Shown here: piece by piece, positions 45,205-54,903 of the stretch
Numbering within the stretch: the stretch's first letter is position 1
Layout: every line of letters begins with the position of its first letter
Source of the DNA: Rhodococcus maanshanensis NBRC 100610
GTDB lineage: Bacteria; Actinomycetota; Actinomycetes; Mycobacteriales; Mycobacteriaceae
Assembly (NCBI RefSeq): GCF_001894865.1
Contig: NZ_BCXA01000017.1
Coordinates: forward strand, 1-64,000
Direction: 5' to 3'
DNA length: 64,000 bases
Notes under the pieces: generated by a model
What the model was told of the DNA's origin: nothing
The model's database searches: none
Seen by the model: the letters and a program-made list of their open reading frames with translations, nothing else
Translations under genes and position numbers: made by a program

Positions 45205-46128
45205 ATGACGCCAGTGCCCATCGCCCTCGGCCCGCACGCCGACCCCATGCTGATGGAGGCCATCGCCTCGGGCGGAGGCGAATGGGCGCCGATGGTCGAC
45301 GCGCAGGCACTGGTCTGGGCGGCGGACCCCGACCGGTTCCCCGACGAACTGCCGGAGTCGGTCCGGTGGGTGCAGCTGTACTCCGCCGGGGTCGAGGACT
45401 GGTTCGCGGCCGGGATCATCGCGCGCCACCCACGGGTCGTGTTCACCTCGGCCGCGGGCGCGTTCTCCGCGACCGTCGCCGAGCACGCCTTCGCGCTGCT
45501 GCTGGCCGGGGTCCGGGCACTGCCCGAGCAACTCGCTGCCACCAGCTGGCGGCAGCAGGAGTTCTTCGGCAAGGTCGGAACGCTGCGCGGGAGCACGGTG
45601 GCGATCCTCGGCGCGGGAGGCATCGGGCGAGCGCTGATCCCGATGCTCAGCTCGGTCGGCGCGAAGGTGCTCGCGGTCACCCGCTCGGGGCTGGCGGTTC
45701 CCGGCGCCGCCGAGACCCTGCCCGCCGACCGCACTGATGAGGTCTGGGACCGCACCGATCACGTCGTGGTCGCGGCGCCCGCGACGGCCAGGACACGGCA
45801 CCTGGTCGGCGCCGAGCAACTCGGCCGGCTCGGCGCCCACTCGTGGGTGATCAACGTGGCACGGGGCTCCCTCGTCGACACCGACGCCCTCGTGAAGGCG
45901 CTCCGGGACAAGGCGATCGGCGGCGCCGGGCTCGATGTCACCGACCCCGAACCACTGCCGGACGGGCATCCGCTGTGGAGCCTGCCGAACGCGATCATCA
46001 CCCCGCACTGCTCGAACCCGCCGTCGGTCCGGCCGCCCGCATTCGCCGACCACGTCGCGACGAACGTACGGCGCTTCGTGGCAGGCGAGGAGCTGCTGGC
46101 GCGGATCGACCCGGTCGCGGGTTACTGA
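45205..46128 (+). CDS. D-isomer-specific 2-hydroxyacid dehydrogenase
   Basis: 307 residues. NAD-binding GAGGIGRALIPML near residue 138, catalytic Arg in NVARGSLVDTDALV, Glu in DVTDPEPLPDGHPL and His in ITPHCS. The substrate may be a hydroxypyruvate-like acid. GAGGAG lies 6 bases before ATG 45205; a GTG at 45166 is rejected. Its stop overlaps the end of a convergent small gene. Confidence 0.85.
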   Translation: MTPVPIALGPHADPMLMEAIASGGGEWAPMVDAQALVWAADPDRFPDELPESVRWVQLYSAGVEDWFAAGIIARHPRVVFTSAAGAFSATVAEHAFALLLAGVRALPEQLAATSWRQQEFFGKVGTLRGSTVAILGAGGIGRALIPMLSSVGAKVLAVTRSGLAVPGAAETLPADRTDEVWDRTDHVVVAAPATARTRHLVGAEQLGRLGAHSWVINVARGSLVDTDALVKALRDKAIGGAGLDVTDPEPLPDGHPLWSLPNAIITPHCSNPPSVRPPAFADHVATNVRRFVAGEELLARIDPVAGY

Positions 46129-46295
46129 GCCCCTGACTCCTCGTCCGGGGTGACGGCGGGCTTCGCAGGCGACACCCGGATCACGCCCGCATCCAGGTCG
46201 AGTTCGAGGCGCGGCTGATACGTCTGCCCGTCGCCGTCCTGGCTTCCGTCGTCCTCGAGCTTCTTCCCCGGGAACAGCTCACCGATAACTCCCAT
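46122..46295 (-). CDS. 57-residue protein, DUF6191-like
   Basis: Starts MGVIGELFPGKKLEDD and carries LELDLDAGVIRV, matching the short actinobacterial DUF6191 pattern (LFPG followed by DLDxGVV) as I recall it. The ATG at 46295 follows TACGGT by 7 bases: a leaderless promoter. Its 3' end overlaps the dehydrogenase gene by 7 bases in opposite orientation. Highly acidic middle. Function unknown. Confidence 0.65.
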   Translation of the reverse strand: MGVIGELFPGKKLEDDGSQDGDGQTYQPRLELDLDAGVIRVSPAKPAVTPDEESGAQ

Positions 46296-46343
46296 GCGAT
46301 CGACCGTACTCGCGGCGCTCCGGGTCCGCCCGGATCCTCATGG

Positions 46344-46811
46344 TCATTCCGCCGGGTAGAACAGCTCACGGGCGCGCCGGGCCACCTCCTCGGCGGGTAC
46401 GTCCTCGATCTTCGTGCAGACCGCCCACCGATGCCCGAACGGATCGAGGAAGACCCCGTGCCGGTCGCCGGAGAACGTGTCCGCGACGGCGCTGACGAGG
46501 GTGGCGCCCTCGCGAACCGCCCGGTCCACGAACGCGTCGGTGTCCTCGACGTACACCACCACCGAGCTGTGCACCCAGCCCTGCTCGGGCGCCTTGAGTC
46601 CGTAGTCGGGCATGTCGTCGGACAGTTGCAGCATCGAGTCGCCGATCCTCAGCTCGGCGTGCATCAGGCCGCCGTCGGGGGCGTTCATCGCGTCCACGAC
46701 CTCGGCGCCGAGGCCGCGACGATAGAAGTCCAGCGCCACCTGGCCGTCCTTGACGGCGAGGTAGGGCGTGAGGGTCCGGTATCCGGCGGGAATGGGGTTC
46801 ACTGTGCTCAT
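46344..46811 (-). CDS. VOC-family (PhnB-like) protein
   Basis: 155 residues. A glyoxalase-like fold of the PhnB type: AGYRTLTPYLAVKDGQVALDFYRR at the start, LMHAELRIGDSMLQLSDD in the middle, HGVFLDPFGHRWAV near the end. Such proteins include metal-dependent resistance and demethylubiquinone-like enzymes; substrate unknown. Divergent from the sirtuin gene. Confidence 0.82.
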   Translation of the reverse strand: MSTVNPIPAGYRTLTPYLAVKDGQVALDFYRRGLGAEVVDAMNAPDGGLMHAELRIGDSMLQLSDDMPDYGLKAPEQGWVHSSVVVYVEDTDAFVDRAVREGATLVSAVADTFSGDRHGVFLDPFGHRWAVCTKIEDVPAEEVARRARELFYPAE

Positions 46812-46879
46812 GCCAACCAGTGTCGAGCGAGGCACCCGATGCGGGATTGAACATTCGCGACACGGTTAGCCTGGAAGCC

Positions 46880-47728
46880 ATGTCCGCTCCCCCACTCGAG
46901 ACCCCGGCAAGCGAGGACAGTGCGCGCCTGGCCGACCTGGTGAGCGGCCGCCGGGTGGTCGCGCTGACCGGCGCGGGGATGTCCACCGACTCGGGCATCC
47001 CGGACTACCGGGGTCCCGACTCCCCGCCGCGCACCCCGATGACCTTCCAGCAGTTCATGGGCGACGCCGCGTTCCGCAGGCACTACTGGGCCCGCAACCA
47101 CCTCGGCTGGCGGCACATGGACGCCTCACGCCCCAATGCCGGCCACCGCGCGCTCGCCGGACTGGAACGGGCGGGCGTGGTCGGCGGCGTGCTGACCCAG
47201 AACGTGGACCTGCTGCACACCAAGGCGGGCAGCAGGAGGGTCATCGACCTGCACGGCAGCTACGCACAGGTGCGGTGCATGGGGTGCGAAGCCCTGATCT
47301 CGCGGTTCACCCTCGCGCAGCGGCTCGATGCCGCGAATCCCGGGTTCGCCGAATCCGTCTCCGCGGCAACGGGAGTCGAGATCGCGCCCGATGCCGACGC
47401 GGTGATCGAGGAGACCGCACACTTCGTGATGGTCGACTGCGAGCACTGCGGGGGGATCCTCAAACCGGACATCGTCTACTTCGGCGAGAGCGTGCCCAAA
47501 CCCCGGGTCGAGGCGGCGTTCGCGATGGTCGCCGAGTGCGAACTACTGCTGGTGCTCGGGTCCTCGCTGACCGTCATGTCCGGCCTGCGCTTCGTCCGCC
47601 GCGCCGCCAAGGACGACATCCCGGTTGTCATCGTCAACCGAGGACCGACAAGGGGCGATGAGTTCGCGACACTCAAACTGGATGCCGGCTGCTCGGAGGT
47701 CCTGACCGCACTGACACCGGATCGGTAG
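46880..47728 (+). CDS. SIR2-family NAD-dependent protein deacylase
   Basis: 282 residues. GAGMSTDSGIPDYRG (NAD site), TQNVDLLH, catalytic His in DLHGSYAQVRC, Zn ligands CMGC and CEHC (about residues 136-139 and 192-195). It removes acyl groups from lysine using NAD. Longer between the zinc pairs than class III sirtuins, nearer to class II. TAGCCT lies 7 bases before the ATG (leaderless). Confidence 0.9.
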   Translation: MSAPPLETPASEDSARLADLVSGRRVVALTGAGMSTDSGIPDYRGPDSPPRTPMTFQQFMGDAAFRRHYWARNHLGWRHMDASRPNAGHRALAGLERAGVVGGVLTQNVDLLHTKAGSRRVIDLHGSYAQVRCMGCEALISRFTLAQRLDAANPGFAESVSAATGVEIAPDADAVIEETAHFVMVDCEHCGGILKPDIVYFGESVPKPRVEAAFAMVAECELLLVLGSSLTVMSGLRFVRRAAKDDIPVVIVNRGPTRGDEFATLKLDAGCSEVLTALTPDR

Positions 47729-47737
47729 ACTCCGGGC

Positions 47738-47905
47738 ATGTCGAAGTTCAGCGACAAGGTGAAATCCCTCTTCAGCAGGCGCAAGCCCGTCACCCCGGAG
47801 GATGCCGCCGACATCTCCGACTGGGTGAACGAGGGCGGCGCACTCCATCCCGAGGGACCACCCAAGGTCATCGGCGATCCGCAGGAGAAGCCGAAGGCCC
47901 CCTGA
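47738..47905 (+). CDS. 55-residue hypothetical protein
   Basis: Starts MSKFSDKVKSLFSRRKPVTP: a basic amphipathic lead followed by an acidic stretch (EDAADISDWVNEGG) and a Pro-rich tail. TAGACT lies 6 bases before the ATG, the usual leaderless promoter here, which supports expression. Converges with proB. I recognise no family. Codon third positions are G/C rich, as in its neighbours. Confidence 0.6.
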   Translation: MSKFSDKVKSLFSRRKPVTPEDAADISDWVNEGGALHPEGPPKVIGDPQEKPKAP

Positions 47906-47909
47906 CTCG

Positions 47910-49031
47910 TCAGAGGCGGACCAGGTCGTCGGCGTGCACCACTGGCCGCTGCAGCTCGGACGGCAGCTCGACCGTTGAACGGCCCAGCATCTCACCGAGC
48001 TCGGTCGAGTCGTACGCCACCACACCGCGCGCGACCGGCGAACCGTCGGGACCGAACAGCGACACCACGTCCCCGCCGTAGAACCGGCCGTCGACGCCGG
48101 TGATCCCGGCGGGCAGCAACGACCGCCGCCGGTCGACCACCGCCCGCACCGCACCCGCATCGAGATGCAGCCCGCCCCTGGTGTCGGCGGCATGCCGCAC
48201 CCAGAACTTGCGCGCCGACATCCGGGTCGGCCGGGCCGCGAAAGCCGTGCCGACGCCTGCGCCGGTGAGGGCATCGGCGGCATCGGTGGCCGCGGCGAGC
48301 AGCACCGGCACGCCGGAGTCGGCCGCGAGCCGGGCCGCGGACAGCTTGGAGGCCATCCCGCCGGTGCCGAGCGCTCCCCCGGATCCGGCGACCACGCCGT
48401 CGAGATCCTCGGGGCTGGTCACCTCCGAGATCAACGTCGCGCCGCCCTTTCGGGGGTCGCCGTCGTACAGGCCGTCGACGTCGGAGAGCAGGACAAGCGC
48501 GTCCGCCCCGACGAGGTGCGCGACCATCGCGGCCAACCGGTCGTTGTCCCCGAAGCGCAGCTCGGTGGTCGCGACGGTGTCGTTCTCGTTGACGATCGCG
48601 ACGGCACCGAGGGCACGCAGCCGGTCGAGGGTGCTCTGCGCGTTGCGGTGCTGGGTGCGCCGGGCGATGTCGTCGGCGGTGAGCAGCACCTGGCCGACGG
48701 TGCGCCCGTACCGCGCGAACGAGGTGCCCCACGCATGCGCGAGCGCCAACTGCCCGACACTGGCCGCCGCCTGCTTGGTGGCGAGATCCCGTGGCCGCTT
48801 GGTCAGCCCGAGCGGGGCGATGCCGGCCCCGACCGCGCCGGAGGAGACCACCACGACGTCGGAGCCGGCGCGCATCCTGGCCTCGATCGCGTCGGCGAGG
48901 GCGTTCAGCGCCCGCAGGTCGATGCCGGACTCCATGCTGGTGAGCGCGGAGGACCCGATCTTCACGACCACGCTGCGCGCGGTCGCGATGGTGGCGCGGG
49001 TCTCCGAGAGCGAACGGACCGCGTCGTCCAT
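47910..49031 (-). CDS. proB: Glutamate 5-kinase
   Basis: 373 residues. An amino acid kinase domain ([37 protein letters not shown]) followed by a C-terminal PUA domain near residues 280-370. It phosphorylates glutamate, the first step to proline, and is usually feedback-inhibited by proline. The start overlaps the obg stop (TGATG); a GTG three bases earlier is also in frame. Confidence 0.95.
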   Translation of the reverse strand: MDDAVRSLSETRATIATARSVVVKIGSSALTSMESGIDLRALNALADAIEARMRAGSDVVVVSSGAVGAGIAPLGLTKRPRDLATKQAAASVGQLALAHAWGTSFARYGRTVGQVLLTADDIARRTQHRNAQSTLDRLRALGAVAIVNENDTVATTELRFGDNDRLAAMVAHLVGADALVLLSDVDGLYDGDPRKGGATLISEVTSPEDLDGVVAGSGGALGTGGMASKLSAARLAADSGVPVLLAAATDAADALTGAGVGTAFAARPTRMSARKFWVRHAADTRGGLHLDAGAVRAVVDRRRSLLPAGITGVDGRFYGGDVVSLFGPDGSPVARGVVAYDSTELGEMLGRSTVELPSELQRPVVHADDLVRL

Positions 49032-50491
49032 CACTGTTCTTCGGGATCCAGGCCCTCGAGGCCACGCCGGATCCGGTGCGCGTGCTTACGTTCGGCGGCA
49101 CCGATGCGGTCCACCTGGTCGAGTCGCGGATCAGTGCCGCGGCCGGTGCGGGTCAGGTCGATGCCCGCCGGGGTCTGCGGCTCCCACTCGAAGCTGACAT
49201 CGCCGATGGTGACGTAGCAACCGGGCTCGGCGCCCTGCTTGACCAACGCGTCCTCGACACCGAGCCGGGCGAGCCGGTCCGCGAGGTAGCCGACGGCCTC
49301 GTCGTTGTCGAACGCGGTCTGACGGATCCAACGCTCCGGCCGGGTACCGCGGACGATGAAGCCACCGGGGGTCTCCGGATCGGCGATGACGCTGAAGCCG
49401 GTCTCGTCCTTGGCAACCGGGCGGATGATCTGACGCTTCGGCGCGGCCTTCGGGTGCGCGAGACGGTACTCCTCGACCATCTTCGCCAGAGCAAAGGTCA
49501 ACGGGCGCAGCCCTTCCCGGCTGACCGCCGAGATCGTGAACACGGGCCAGCCACGAGCCTCGAACTCGGGGGTGATCATCTCCGCGAGCTCAGCCGCGTC
49601 GGGGACGTCGGCCTTGTTCAGGATGACGATCCGGGGACGGTCGGCGAGGTCGCCGAGGCTCGCGTCGCCCGACAGCGCGGGCTTGTACGCGGCGAGCTCG
49701 GCCTCGAGCGCGTCGACGTCGGAGACCGGGTCACGGCCCGGCTCGAGGGTGGCGCAGTCGACGACGTGCGCAAGCACGGCGGTGCGCTCGATGTGCCGCA
49801 GGAAGTCCAGGCCGAGGCCTCGGCCCTCGCTGGCGCCCGGGATCAGTCCCGGCACGTCGGCGACGGTGAACGTGGTGTCGCCGCTCGAGACCACGCCCAG
49901 GTTCGGCACCAGCGTGGTGAACGGGTAGTCCGCGATCTTCGGCTTGGCGGCCGAGAGCACCGAGACCAGCGACGACTTGCCCGCGGACGGGAAGCCGACG
50001 AGTCCGACATCGGCGACCGACTTGAGCTCGAGGACGAGGTCGCGCTCGACGCCCTCCTCGCCGAGCAGGGCGAAGCCGGGGGCCTTACGGGCCTTCGACG
50101 ACAGCGCCGCGTTGCCGAGGCCGCCGCGGCCGCCGGGGGCCGCGTCGAAGCGGGACCCGGTGCCGATCAGGTCGGCGAGGATGTTGCCGTCGGAGTCGAG
50201 GACCACGGTGCCGTCCGGCACGCGCAGGACCAGGTCCGAGCCGTTCGCGCCCTCGCGGTTGCCGCCGGCGCCCTGCTTGCCGTTGCCCGCCTTGGCGTGC
50301 GGGTGGAAGTGGAAGTCCAGCAGGGTGTGCACGTTCTCGTCGACGACGAGCACCACGTCACCGCCACGCCCGCCGTTGCCGCCGTCCGGTCCGCCGAGCG
50401 GCTTGAACTTCTCGCGGTGAACGGAGGCGCAACCATTGCCGCCTTTTCCGGCGCTGACGTGCAGCACCACGCGGTCAATGAATCGGGACAT
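49031..50491 (-). CDS. obg: GTPase Obg/CgtA
   Basis: 486 residues. N-terminal Obg glycine-rich fold ([13 protein letters not shown]), GTPase domain with [10 protein letters not shown] and DVPGLI, and a C-terminal OCT domain followed by an arginine-rich tail. It assists 50S assembly and stringent response control. ATG at 50491 has GAAGGAT upstream. Precedes proB as in M. tuberculosis. Confidence 0.96.
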   Translation of the reverse strand: MSRFIDRVVLHVSAGKGGNGCASVHREKFKPLGGPDGGNGGRGGDVVLVVDENVHTLLDFHFHPHAKAGNGKQGAGGNREGANGSDLVLRVPDGTVVLDSDGNILADLIGTGSRFDAAPGGRGGLGNAALSSKARKAPGFALLGEEGVERDLVLELKSVADVGLVGFPSAGKSSLVSVLSAAKPKIADYPFTTLVPNLGVVSSGDTTFTVADVPGLIPGASEGRGLGLDFLRHIERTAVLAHVVDCATLEPGRDPVSDVDALEAELAAYKPALSGDASLGDLADRPRIVILNKADVPDAAELAEMITPEFEARGWPVFTISAVSREGLRPLTFALAKMVEEYRLAHPKAAPKRQIIRPVAKDETGFSVIADPETPGGFIVRGTRPERWIRQTAFDNDEAVGYLADRLARLGVEDALVKQGAEPGCYVTIGDVSFEWEPQTPAGIDLTRTGRGTDPRLDQVDRIGAAERKHAHRIRRGLEGLDPEEQ

Positions 50492-50517
50492 GACTGCCGG
50501 ATCCTTCCTCAGTCTGG

Positions 50518-50568
50518 AAAAAAGCAATAGGGGCGGGCCGGGTATGAGACCCTGGCCCGCCCCTATTG
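50518..50568 (-). terminator. Intrinsic terminator of rplU-rpmA
   Basis: A 15-bp stem CAATAGGGGCGGGCC (50525-50539) with its complement (50554-50568), followed on the minus strand by CTTTTTT (50518-50524). One of the few with a full T run here. It separates rplU-rpmA from obg. Confidence 0.92.
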
Positions 50569-50628
50569 GGGAGCTTAGAACGCGTCACGCCTCGACCGAG
50601 AAACGATCGGGCGAAAGTCGCGGCAGAA

Positions 50629-50892
50629 TCAGGCCTCTGCCGCGGCCGGGACGATGTTGACGGTCTTGCGTCCACGCTTGGTGCCGAACTCGACCGCACC
50701 GGCGGCGAGCGCGAACAGGGTGTCGTCGCCGCCACGGCCGACGTTCACGCCGGGGTGGAAGTGGGTTCCGCGCTGACGCACCAGGATCTCGCCTGCGCTG
50801 ACGGACTGGCCGCCGAAGCGCTTCACGCCGAGTCGCTGGGCGTTCGAATCGCGACCGTTACGGGAGCTGGATGCACCCTTCTTATGTGCCAT
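50629..50892 (-). CDS. rpmA: 50S ribosomal protein L27
   Basis: 87 residues, [22 protein letters not shown]: standard L27 start, with no N-terminal extension to be cleaved. It touches the peptidyl transferase centre. GAGGAGG precedes the ATG. Follows rplU by 43 bases. Confidence 0.97.
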   Translation of the reverse strand: MAHKKGASSSRNGRDSNAQRLGVKRFGGQSVSAGEILVRQRGTHFHPGVNVGRGGDDTLFALAAGAVEFGTKRGRKTVNIVPAAAEA

Positions 50893-50935
50893 GTTGTTGA
50901 CCCTCCTCGGGTGAAATCAGCTGAAGAAGCGCTAG

Positions 50936-51247
50936 TTACTTGATGCCGGTGACCTTGAGGACCGTCAGCTTCTGCCTGTGGCCCTGACGCTTGTGGTAGC
51001 CGGTCTTGTTCTTGAACTTGTGGATGCGGATCTTCGGACCCTTGGTGTGCTCGACGACCTCGCCGGTGACCGTGATCTTGGCCAGCTTGGCGGCGTCGGT
51101 GGTCAGCTCGGAACCGTCGACGACGAGAACCGGGGCCAGCGAGACAGCAGTGCCGGGCTCACCCTCGATCTTCTCGACCTTGACGAGGTCGCCGACAGCG
51201 ACCTTGTACTGCTTTCCGCCGGTCTTGACGATCGCGTACGTTGCCAT
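50936..51247 (-). CDS. rplU: 50S ribosomal protein L21
   Basis: 103 residues, [20 protein letters not shown] and the ending [14 protein letters not shown] are diagnostic. AGGGGT lies upstream of the ATG. The preceding 207 bases up to rne hold a hairpin CGCGCGGCTTGAGCCGCGCG (51282-51301 region), which may be an L21 leader or the rne terminator. Confidence 0.97.
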   Translation of the reverse strand: MATYAIVKTGGKQYKVAVGDLVKVEKIEGEPGTAVSLAPVLVVDGSELTTDAAKLAKITVTGEVVEHTKGPKIRIHKFKNKTGYHKRQGHRQKLTVLKVTGIK

Positions 51248-51454
51248 CGGAGGGCTACCCCTTGCTTCTTCGAACGTGCTCGCGCGGCTTGAGCCGCGCG
51301 ACTGGTCTGGTGTGCTTGCTACCTCGGGCAGGCCCGCCGCCGCCCTCGCGGGCGCAGCTGAGCCATATCGCCGGGTAGCGACCGGTCAAGGTTACGGGAT
51401 GGAGAACCGCAGGGTCAAACTGGCGGTCTCCGATCCCCCTCGACCGGCCGTCGG
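51248..51454 (-). other. Gap between rne and rplU with hairpin leader
   Basis: No gene is seen. A GC-rich hairpin centred near 51291 and several smaller inverted repeats occur, fitting a terminator for rne and an rplU promoter/leader. Their roles cannot be separated by eye. Confidence 0.4.
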
Positions 51455-54400
51455 TCAGGCGTCGACGTCCGCAGGCGGTCCCGCGGGCCTGGCTGCGGCC
51501 CGGCGACGCGGCCGACGAGCCGGTGCCGCGGGTGCGCCGTCCCCCTCGACCGGTTCCTGCGCCACGGTGGTCTCCGCGGCCTTCGCCGGCTCGACAACCT
51601 TGGGTTCGACGACCTTCTTCTCGACGATCTTCTTCTCGACGACCTTCGGCTCGGCCGGTTCGGGCGCTGCCTCGATCACGACCACGGCGGCCTCAGCGGC
51701 CTCCTGGGTCTCCGTCGCGGGGGCGGCGGTGGCCCGGGACGCACGCCGGGAACGACGCCTGCCCTTCGCGGGGGCCTCAGCGGGCTCAGGCGTGGCCTGC
51801 GCCTCCGGTTCCGCCACGACATCGACGGCAACCTCGACGGCCGGCTGGGCGGCGACCTCGGCCACCGTCGGCTCCGGCGTGGCGGCAGTGGCCTCGGCGG
51901 GCTCCGGCTGGTGCTCGGCGGATTCGTCGTCGTGGTGATGCGCGGCCATCGCGAGCGCCACCGGGTGGGCGCGCTTGACCGTCGCGTCGACCTCGGCAGC
52001 CGGCGCCTGTCCGTTCTTGGGTGCGGCGGGCTCCGCGGCGCCGGACTTGTCGCGTCCCCGCTTCTTGCGGCCGCCGGACTCGCCCTTCGGCGCGCCCGAA
52101 CGTCCGGCGTCCTCGGAGGTGCGCACCTCGACCGGCTCCGCGTGCACGATGATGCCGCGGCCGTGGCAGTGCTCACAGTTGGTGGAGAACGCCTCGACCA
52201 GTCCGGTGCCCAGCTTCTTGCGGGTCATCTGGACCAGGCCGAGCGAGGTCACCTCGGAAACCTGGTGGCGGGTCCGATCGCGGCCGAGCGCCTCGGTCAG
52301 TCGACGCAGGACCAGGTCCCGGTTCGACTCGAGCACCATGTCGATGAAGTCGACCACGATCATGCCGCCGATGTCGCGCAGCCGCATCTGACGCACGATC
52401 TCCTCGGCCGCCTCCAGGTTGTTCCTGGTGACGGTCTCCTCGAGGTTGCCGCCCGCGCCGGTGAACTTGCCGGTGTTGACGTCGACGACGGTCATCGCCT
52501 CGGTGCGGTCGATCACCAGGGTGCCGCCCGAGGGCAGCCACACCTTGCGGTCGAGCGCCTTGGCCAGCTGCTCGTCGATCCGCTTCGCCTCGAACACGTC
52601 GGGGCCGCCGTTGCCCTCGTACTTCTCGACCCGCGGCAGCAGGTCGGGCGCGACGGTCTTGATGTAGTTCTCGACCGTCGACCAGGACTTCTCGCCCTCG
52701 ATGACGATCTTGGCGAAGTCCTCGTTGAAGAGGTCACGGACGACCTTGACCAGCAGGTCCGGCTCCTCGTACAGGGCCTTCGGGTTGCCCGACTTGCCCT
52801 TGTCCGCGGCCGCGGCCTGCTTCTCGATGTCGTCCCACTGGGTCTGCAGACGCTTGACGTCGCGGGCCAGCTCTTCCTCGCTCACGCCCTCCGACGCGGT
52901 GCGGATGATGACACCCGCCTCCGGCGGCACGATCTCGCGCAGGATCTCCTTGAGGCGCTTGCGCTCGGTGTCGGGCAGCTTGCGGCTGATGCCGGTCGAG
53001 CTGCCACCGGGCACGTACACCAGGAATCGCCCGGCCAGGGAGATCTGCGTGGTCAGGCGGGCACCCTTGTGCCCGACCGGATCCTTGCTGACCTGGACCA
53101 GGACCTGGTCGCCCGGCTTGAGGGCCTGCTCGATCTTGCGGCTGTTGCCGCCGAGGCCTGCGGCCTCCCAGTTGACCTCGCCCGCGTACAGCACGCCGTT
53201 GCGGCCGCGGCCGATGTCGATGAACGCGGCCTCCATCGAGGGCAGCACGTTCTGGACGCGACCGAGGTAGACGTTGCCGACCATCGACGCGGACGCCGAG
53301 CTGGTGACGAAGTGCTCGACGAGGATGCCGTCCTCGAGCACCGCGACCTGCGTCAGGCCCTCCGCGTGCGCGCCGGTCTTCTCGCGGACCACCATCACGC
53401 GGTCGACGGCCTCGCGGCGCGCCAGGAACTCCGATTCGGTGAGGATCGGCGGGCGGCGGCGGCCGGCGTCGCGCCCGTCGCGGCGACGCTGACGCTTGGC
53501 CTCCAGCCGGGTCGAGCCCGAGATGCCCTGGACCTCGTCCTTGACGCGGGCCTTCGTGCGCGGCTCGCGCTCGTGCACCACGGTGGTGACGCCGTCGTCC
53601 TCGGTGGCTGCCTCCGCACCATCGCCACTGCCCTTGCGGCGGCGGCGACGACGACGGCGACGGCTCGATCCGTCCCCGGCCTCGCCTGCCTCCTCCGACT
53701 CCTCGGGCTCGGCCGCCTCGGCCTCCGGCTCGGTGGTCTCGGCCTGCTCGGTGACCTCGGTGGCGGCCTCGGCCGCACCACCCTCGGGCTCGTTCTGGTC
53801 CTCGTCGGTAGCCTGCTCGCCCCGGCCGCGACCGCGACCACGACGACCGCGACGCCTGCGGCGGCTCTGCGACTCGCCGCCGTCCTCGTCGGACTCGACC
53901 TCGGCCGCGGCGGCCTCCTCGGTCACCGAGGTGTCGGCCTCCTCGACCGCACGCTCCTCGTGACGCTCTTCGTGCGGGGCGGCGGTGGTCACCTCGATGG
54001 GTGCGTCCTCGCTCGGCGCCGCTGCCACGCGGCGGGCGCGGCGACGCCGGGGTGCGGCCTCCGCGGCGGCCGCGTCGGGCTGCAGGAACAGCGGAGCCTG
54101 GAACACGGGGGTGACGTCGGGAACGACGTGCACCTCGGGCTCGGCGACGTTGGTGAACAGCGATGCGGGGGCCTGCTCGGCGGCCTTCTCGACCGGGGCG
54201 ACGGCCTCCGGCTCCGGCTGCGCAGGGGTGACGGCCTCGGGCTCCGCCTCGGCGGCGGGCGACAGTGCGGCGTGCACCCGCTCGGCGAGGGCGCGGTCAA
54301 CGCTGGACTGCGCGCTGCGCACCTCGGCACCGAACTCGGCGACCTGGGCGAGCACCTGCTTGCTGGTCAGTCCCAGCAGCTTGGCGAGCGCGTGCACCCG

Positions 54401-54478
54401 AATCTTGTCCGGGAAGGTAGGCACCGCATTCGCTGCGGCTGAAGTCTGTGAATTTTCGGGCGGCGCTTGATCGGCCAC
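51455..54478 (-). CDS. rne: Ribonuclease E/G with an N-terminal IF2N-like domain
   Basis: 1007 residues. Residues 24-72 (KIRVHALAKLLGLTSKQVLA and AEFGAEVRSAQSSVD) match the IF2 N-terminal domain. A long acidic, Ala/Glu-rich region with Arg tracts follows to about 350. The catalytic core has an S1 domain (VGNVYLGRVQNVLPSMEAAFIDIG), the metal site MTVVDVNTGKF and DIGGMIVVDFIDM, and a zinc link CEHCHGRG. The disordered C-terminus is acid/Lys rich. It processes rRNA and decays mRNA. GTG 54478 follows GAGGAG; upstream frame is not family-like. Confidence 0.92.
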   Translation of the reverse strand: MADQAPPENSQTSAAANAVPTFPDKIRVHALAKLLGLTSKQVLAQVAEFGAEVRSAQSSVDRALAERVHAALSPAAEAEPEAVTPAQPEPEAVAPVEKAAEQAPASLFTNVAEPEVHVVPDVTPVFQAPLFLQPDAAAAEAAPRRRRARRVAAAPSEDAPIEVTTAAPHEERHEERAVEEADTSVTEEAAAAEVESDEDGGESQSRRRRRGRRGRGRGRGEQATDEDQNEPEGGAAEAATEVTEQAETTEPEAEAAEPEESEEAGEAGDGSSRRRRRRRRRKGSGDGAEAATEDDGVTTVVHEREPRTKARVKDEVQGISGSTRLEAKRQRRRDGRDAGRRRPPILTESEFLARREAVDRVMVVREKTGAHAEGLTQVAVLEDGILVEHFVTSSASASMVGNVYLGRVQNVLPSMEAAFIDIGRGRNGVLYAGEVNWEAAGLGGNSRKIEQALKPGDQVLVQVSKDPVGHKGARLTTQISLAGRFLVYVPGGSSTGISRKLPDTERKRLKEILREIVPPEAGVIIRTASEGVSEEELARDVKRLQTQWDDIEKQAAAADKGKSGNPKALYEEPDLLVKVVRDLFNEDFAKIVIEGEKSWSTVENYIKTVAPDLLPRVEKYEGNGGPDVFEAKRIDEQLAKALDRKVWLPSGGTLVIDRTEAMTVVDVNTGKFTGAGGNLEETVTRNNLEAAEEIVRQMRLRDIGGMIVVDFIDMVLESNRDLVLRRLTEALGRDRTRHQVSEVTSLGLVQMTRKKLGTGLVEAFSTNCEHCHGRGIIVHAEPVEVRTSEDAGRSGAPKGESGGRKKRGRDKSGAAEPAAPKNGQAPAAEVDATVKRAHPVALAMAAHHHDDESAEHQPEPAEATAATPEPTVAEVAAQPAVEVAVDVVAEPEAQATPEPAEAPAKGRRRSRRASRATAAPATETQEAAEAAVVVIEAAPEPAEPKVVEKKIVEKKVVEPKVVEPAKAAETTVAQEPVEGDGAPAAPARRPRRRAAARPAGPPADVDA

Positions 54479-54903
54479 GTAGTCTCCTCGGACCCCCGGG
54501 CGCGTCCACCCAGGTCGTCCTGGGTGTGAAGCGGCCACGCGAGGGCGCTGATTGTGTACTCATACCGGTGGGCATGAGATTGTCTGGTCTCGCCCCGCAC
54601 GTCTCGCAGTGACCCGTTAAATCACTGCCAGCTCGCACGGCGCCTGGCTGGATGGCCGTACTCCGTGGTCCGTGCGCCTGATCATCCAGCGTGCCTGGGA
54701 TCGCGAGGGATTTCCTGCGCGCCGTGGCAGCGATGATCGGGCATCGAACCGTGGTGTCATCCGATCGGGCCCGTATGGAACACATCGCGGGTCGACCGCC
54801 ATCAGTATCCCACACCGGTGGGCCCGACCACGCCAACGGCGCACCGGTGTGGGTCCAGCGTGGCGTGTTCGGACCTCTTACGGGTGGTCGTGGGTGATGC
54901 GGA
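54479..54903 (-). promoter_or_regulatory. Long rne leader and ndk 3' region
   Basis: 425 bases without a credible gene. It should hold the rne promoter and a long 5' leader (rne messages are often autoregulated), plus the ndk terminator. Three ACCGGTG words occur (near 54563, 54814 and 54843). Confidence 0.45.
54809..54853 (-). terminator. Inverted repeat after ndk
   Basis: CCCACACCGGTG (54809-54820) and CACCGGTGTGGG (54842-54853) form a 12-bp stem with a 21-base loop, starting about 50 bases past the ndk stop. Each arm contains the self-complementary CACCGGTG, so two operator dyads are the alternative reading. Confidence 0.6.

Noticed and set aside
54809-54853. CRISPR-like or tandem repeat array
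   Set aside because: There are only two arms of one inverted repeat, no regularly spaced units.
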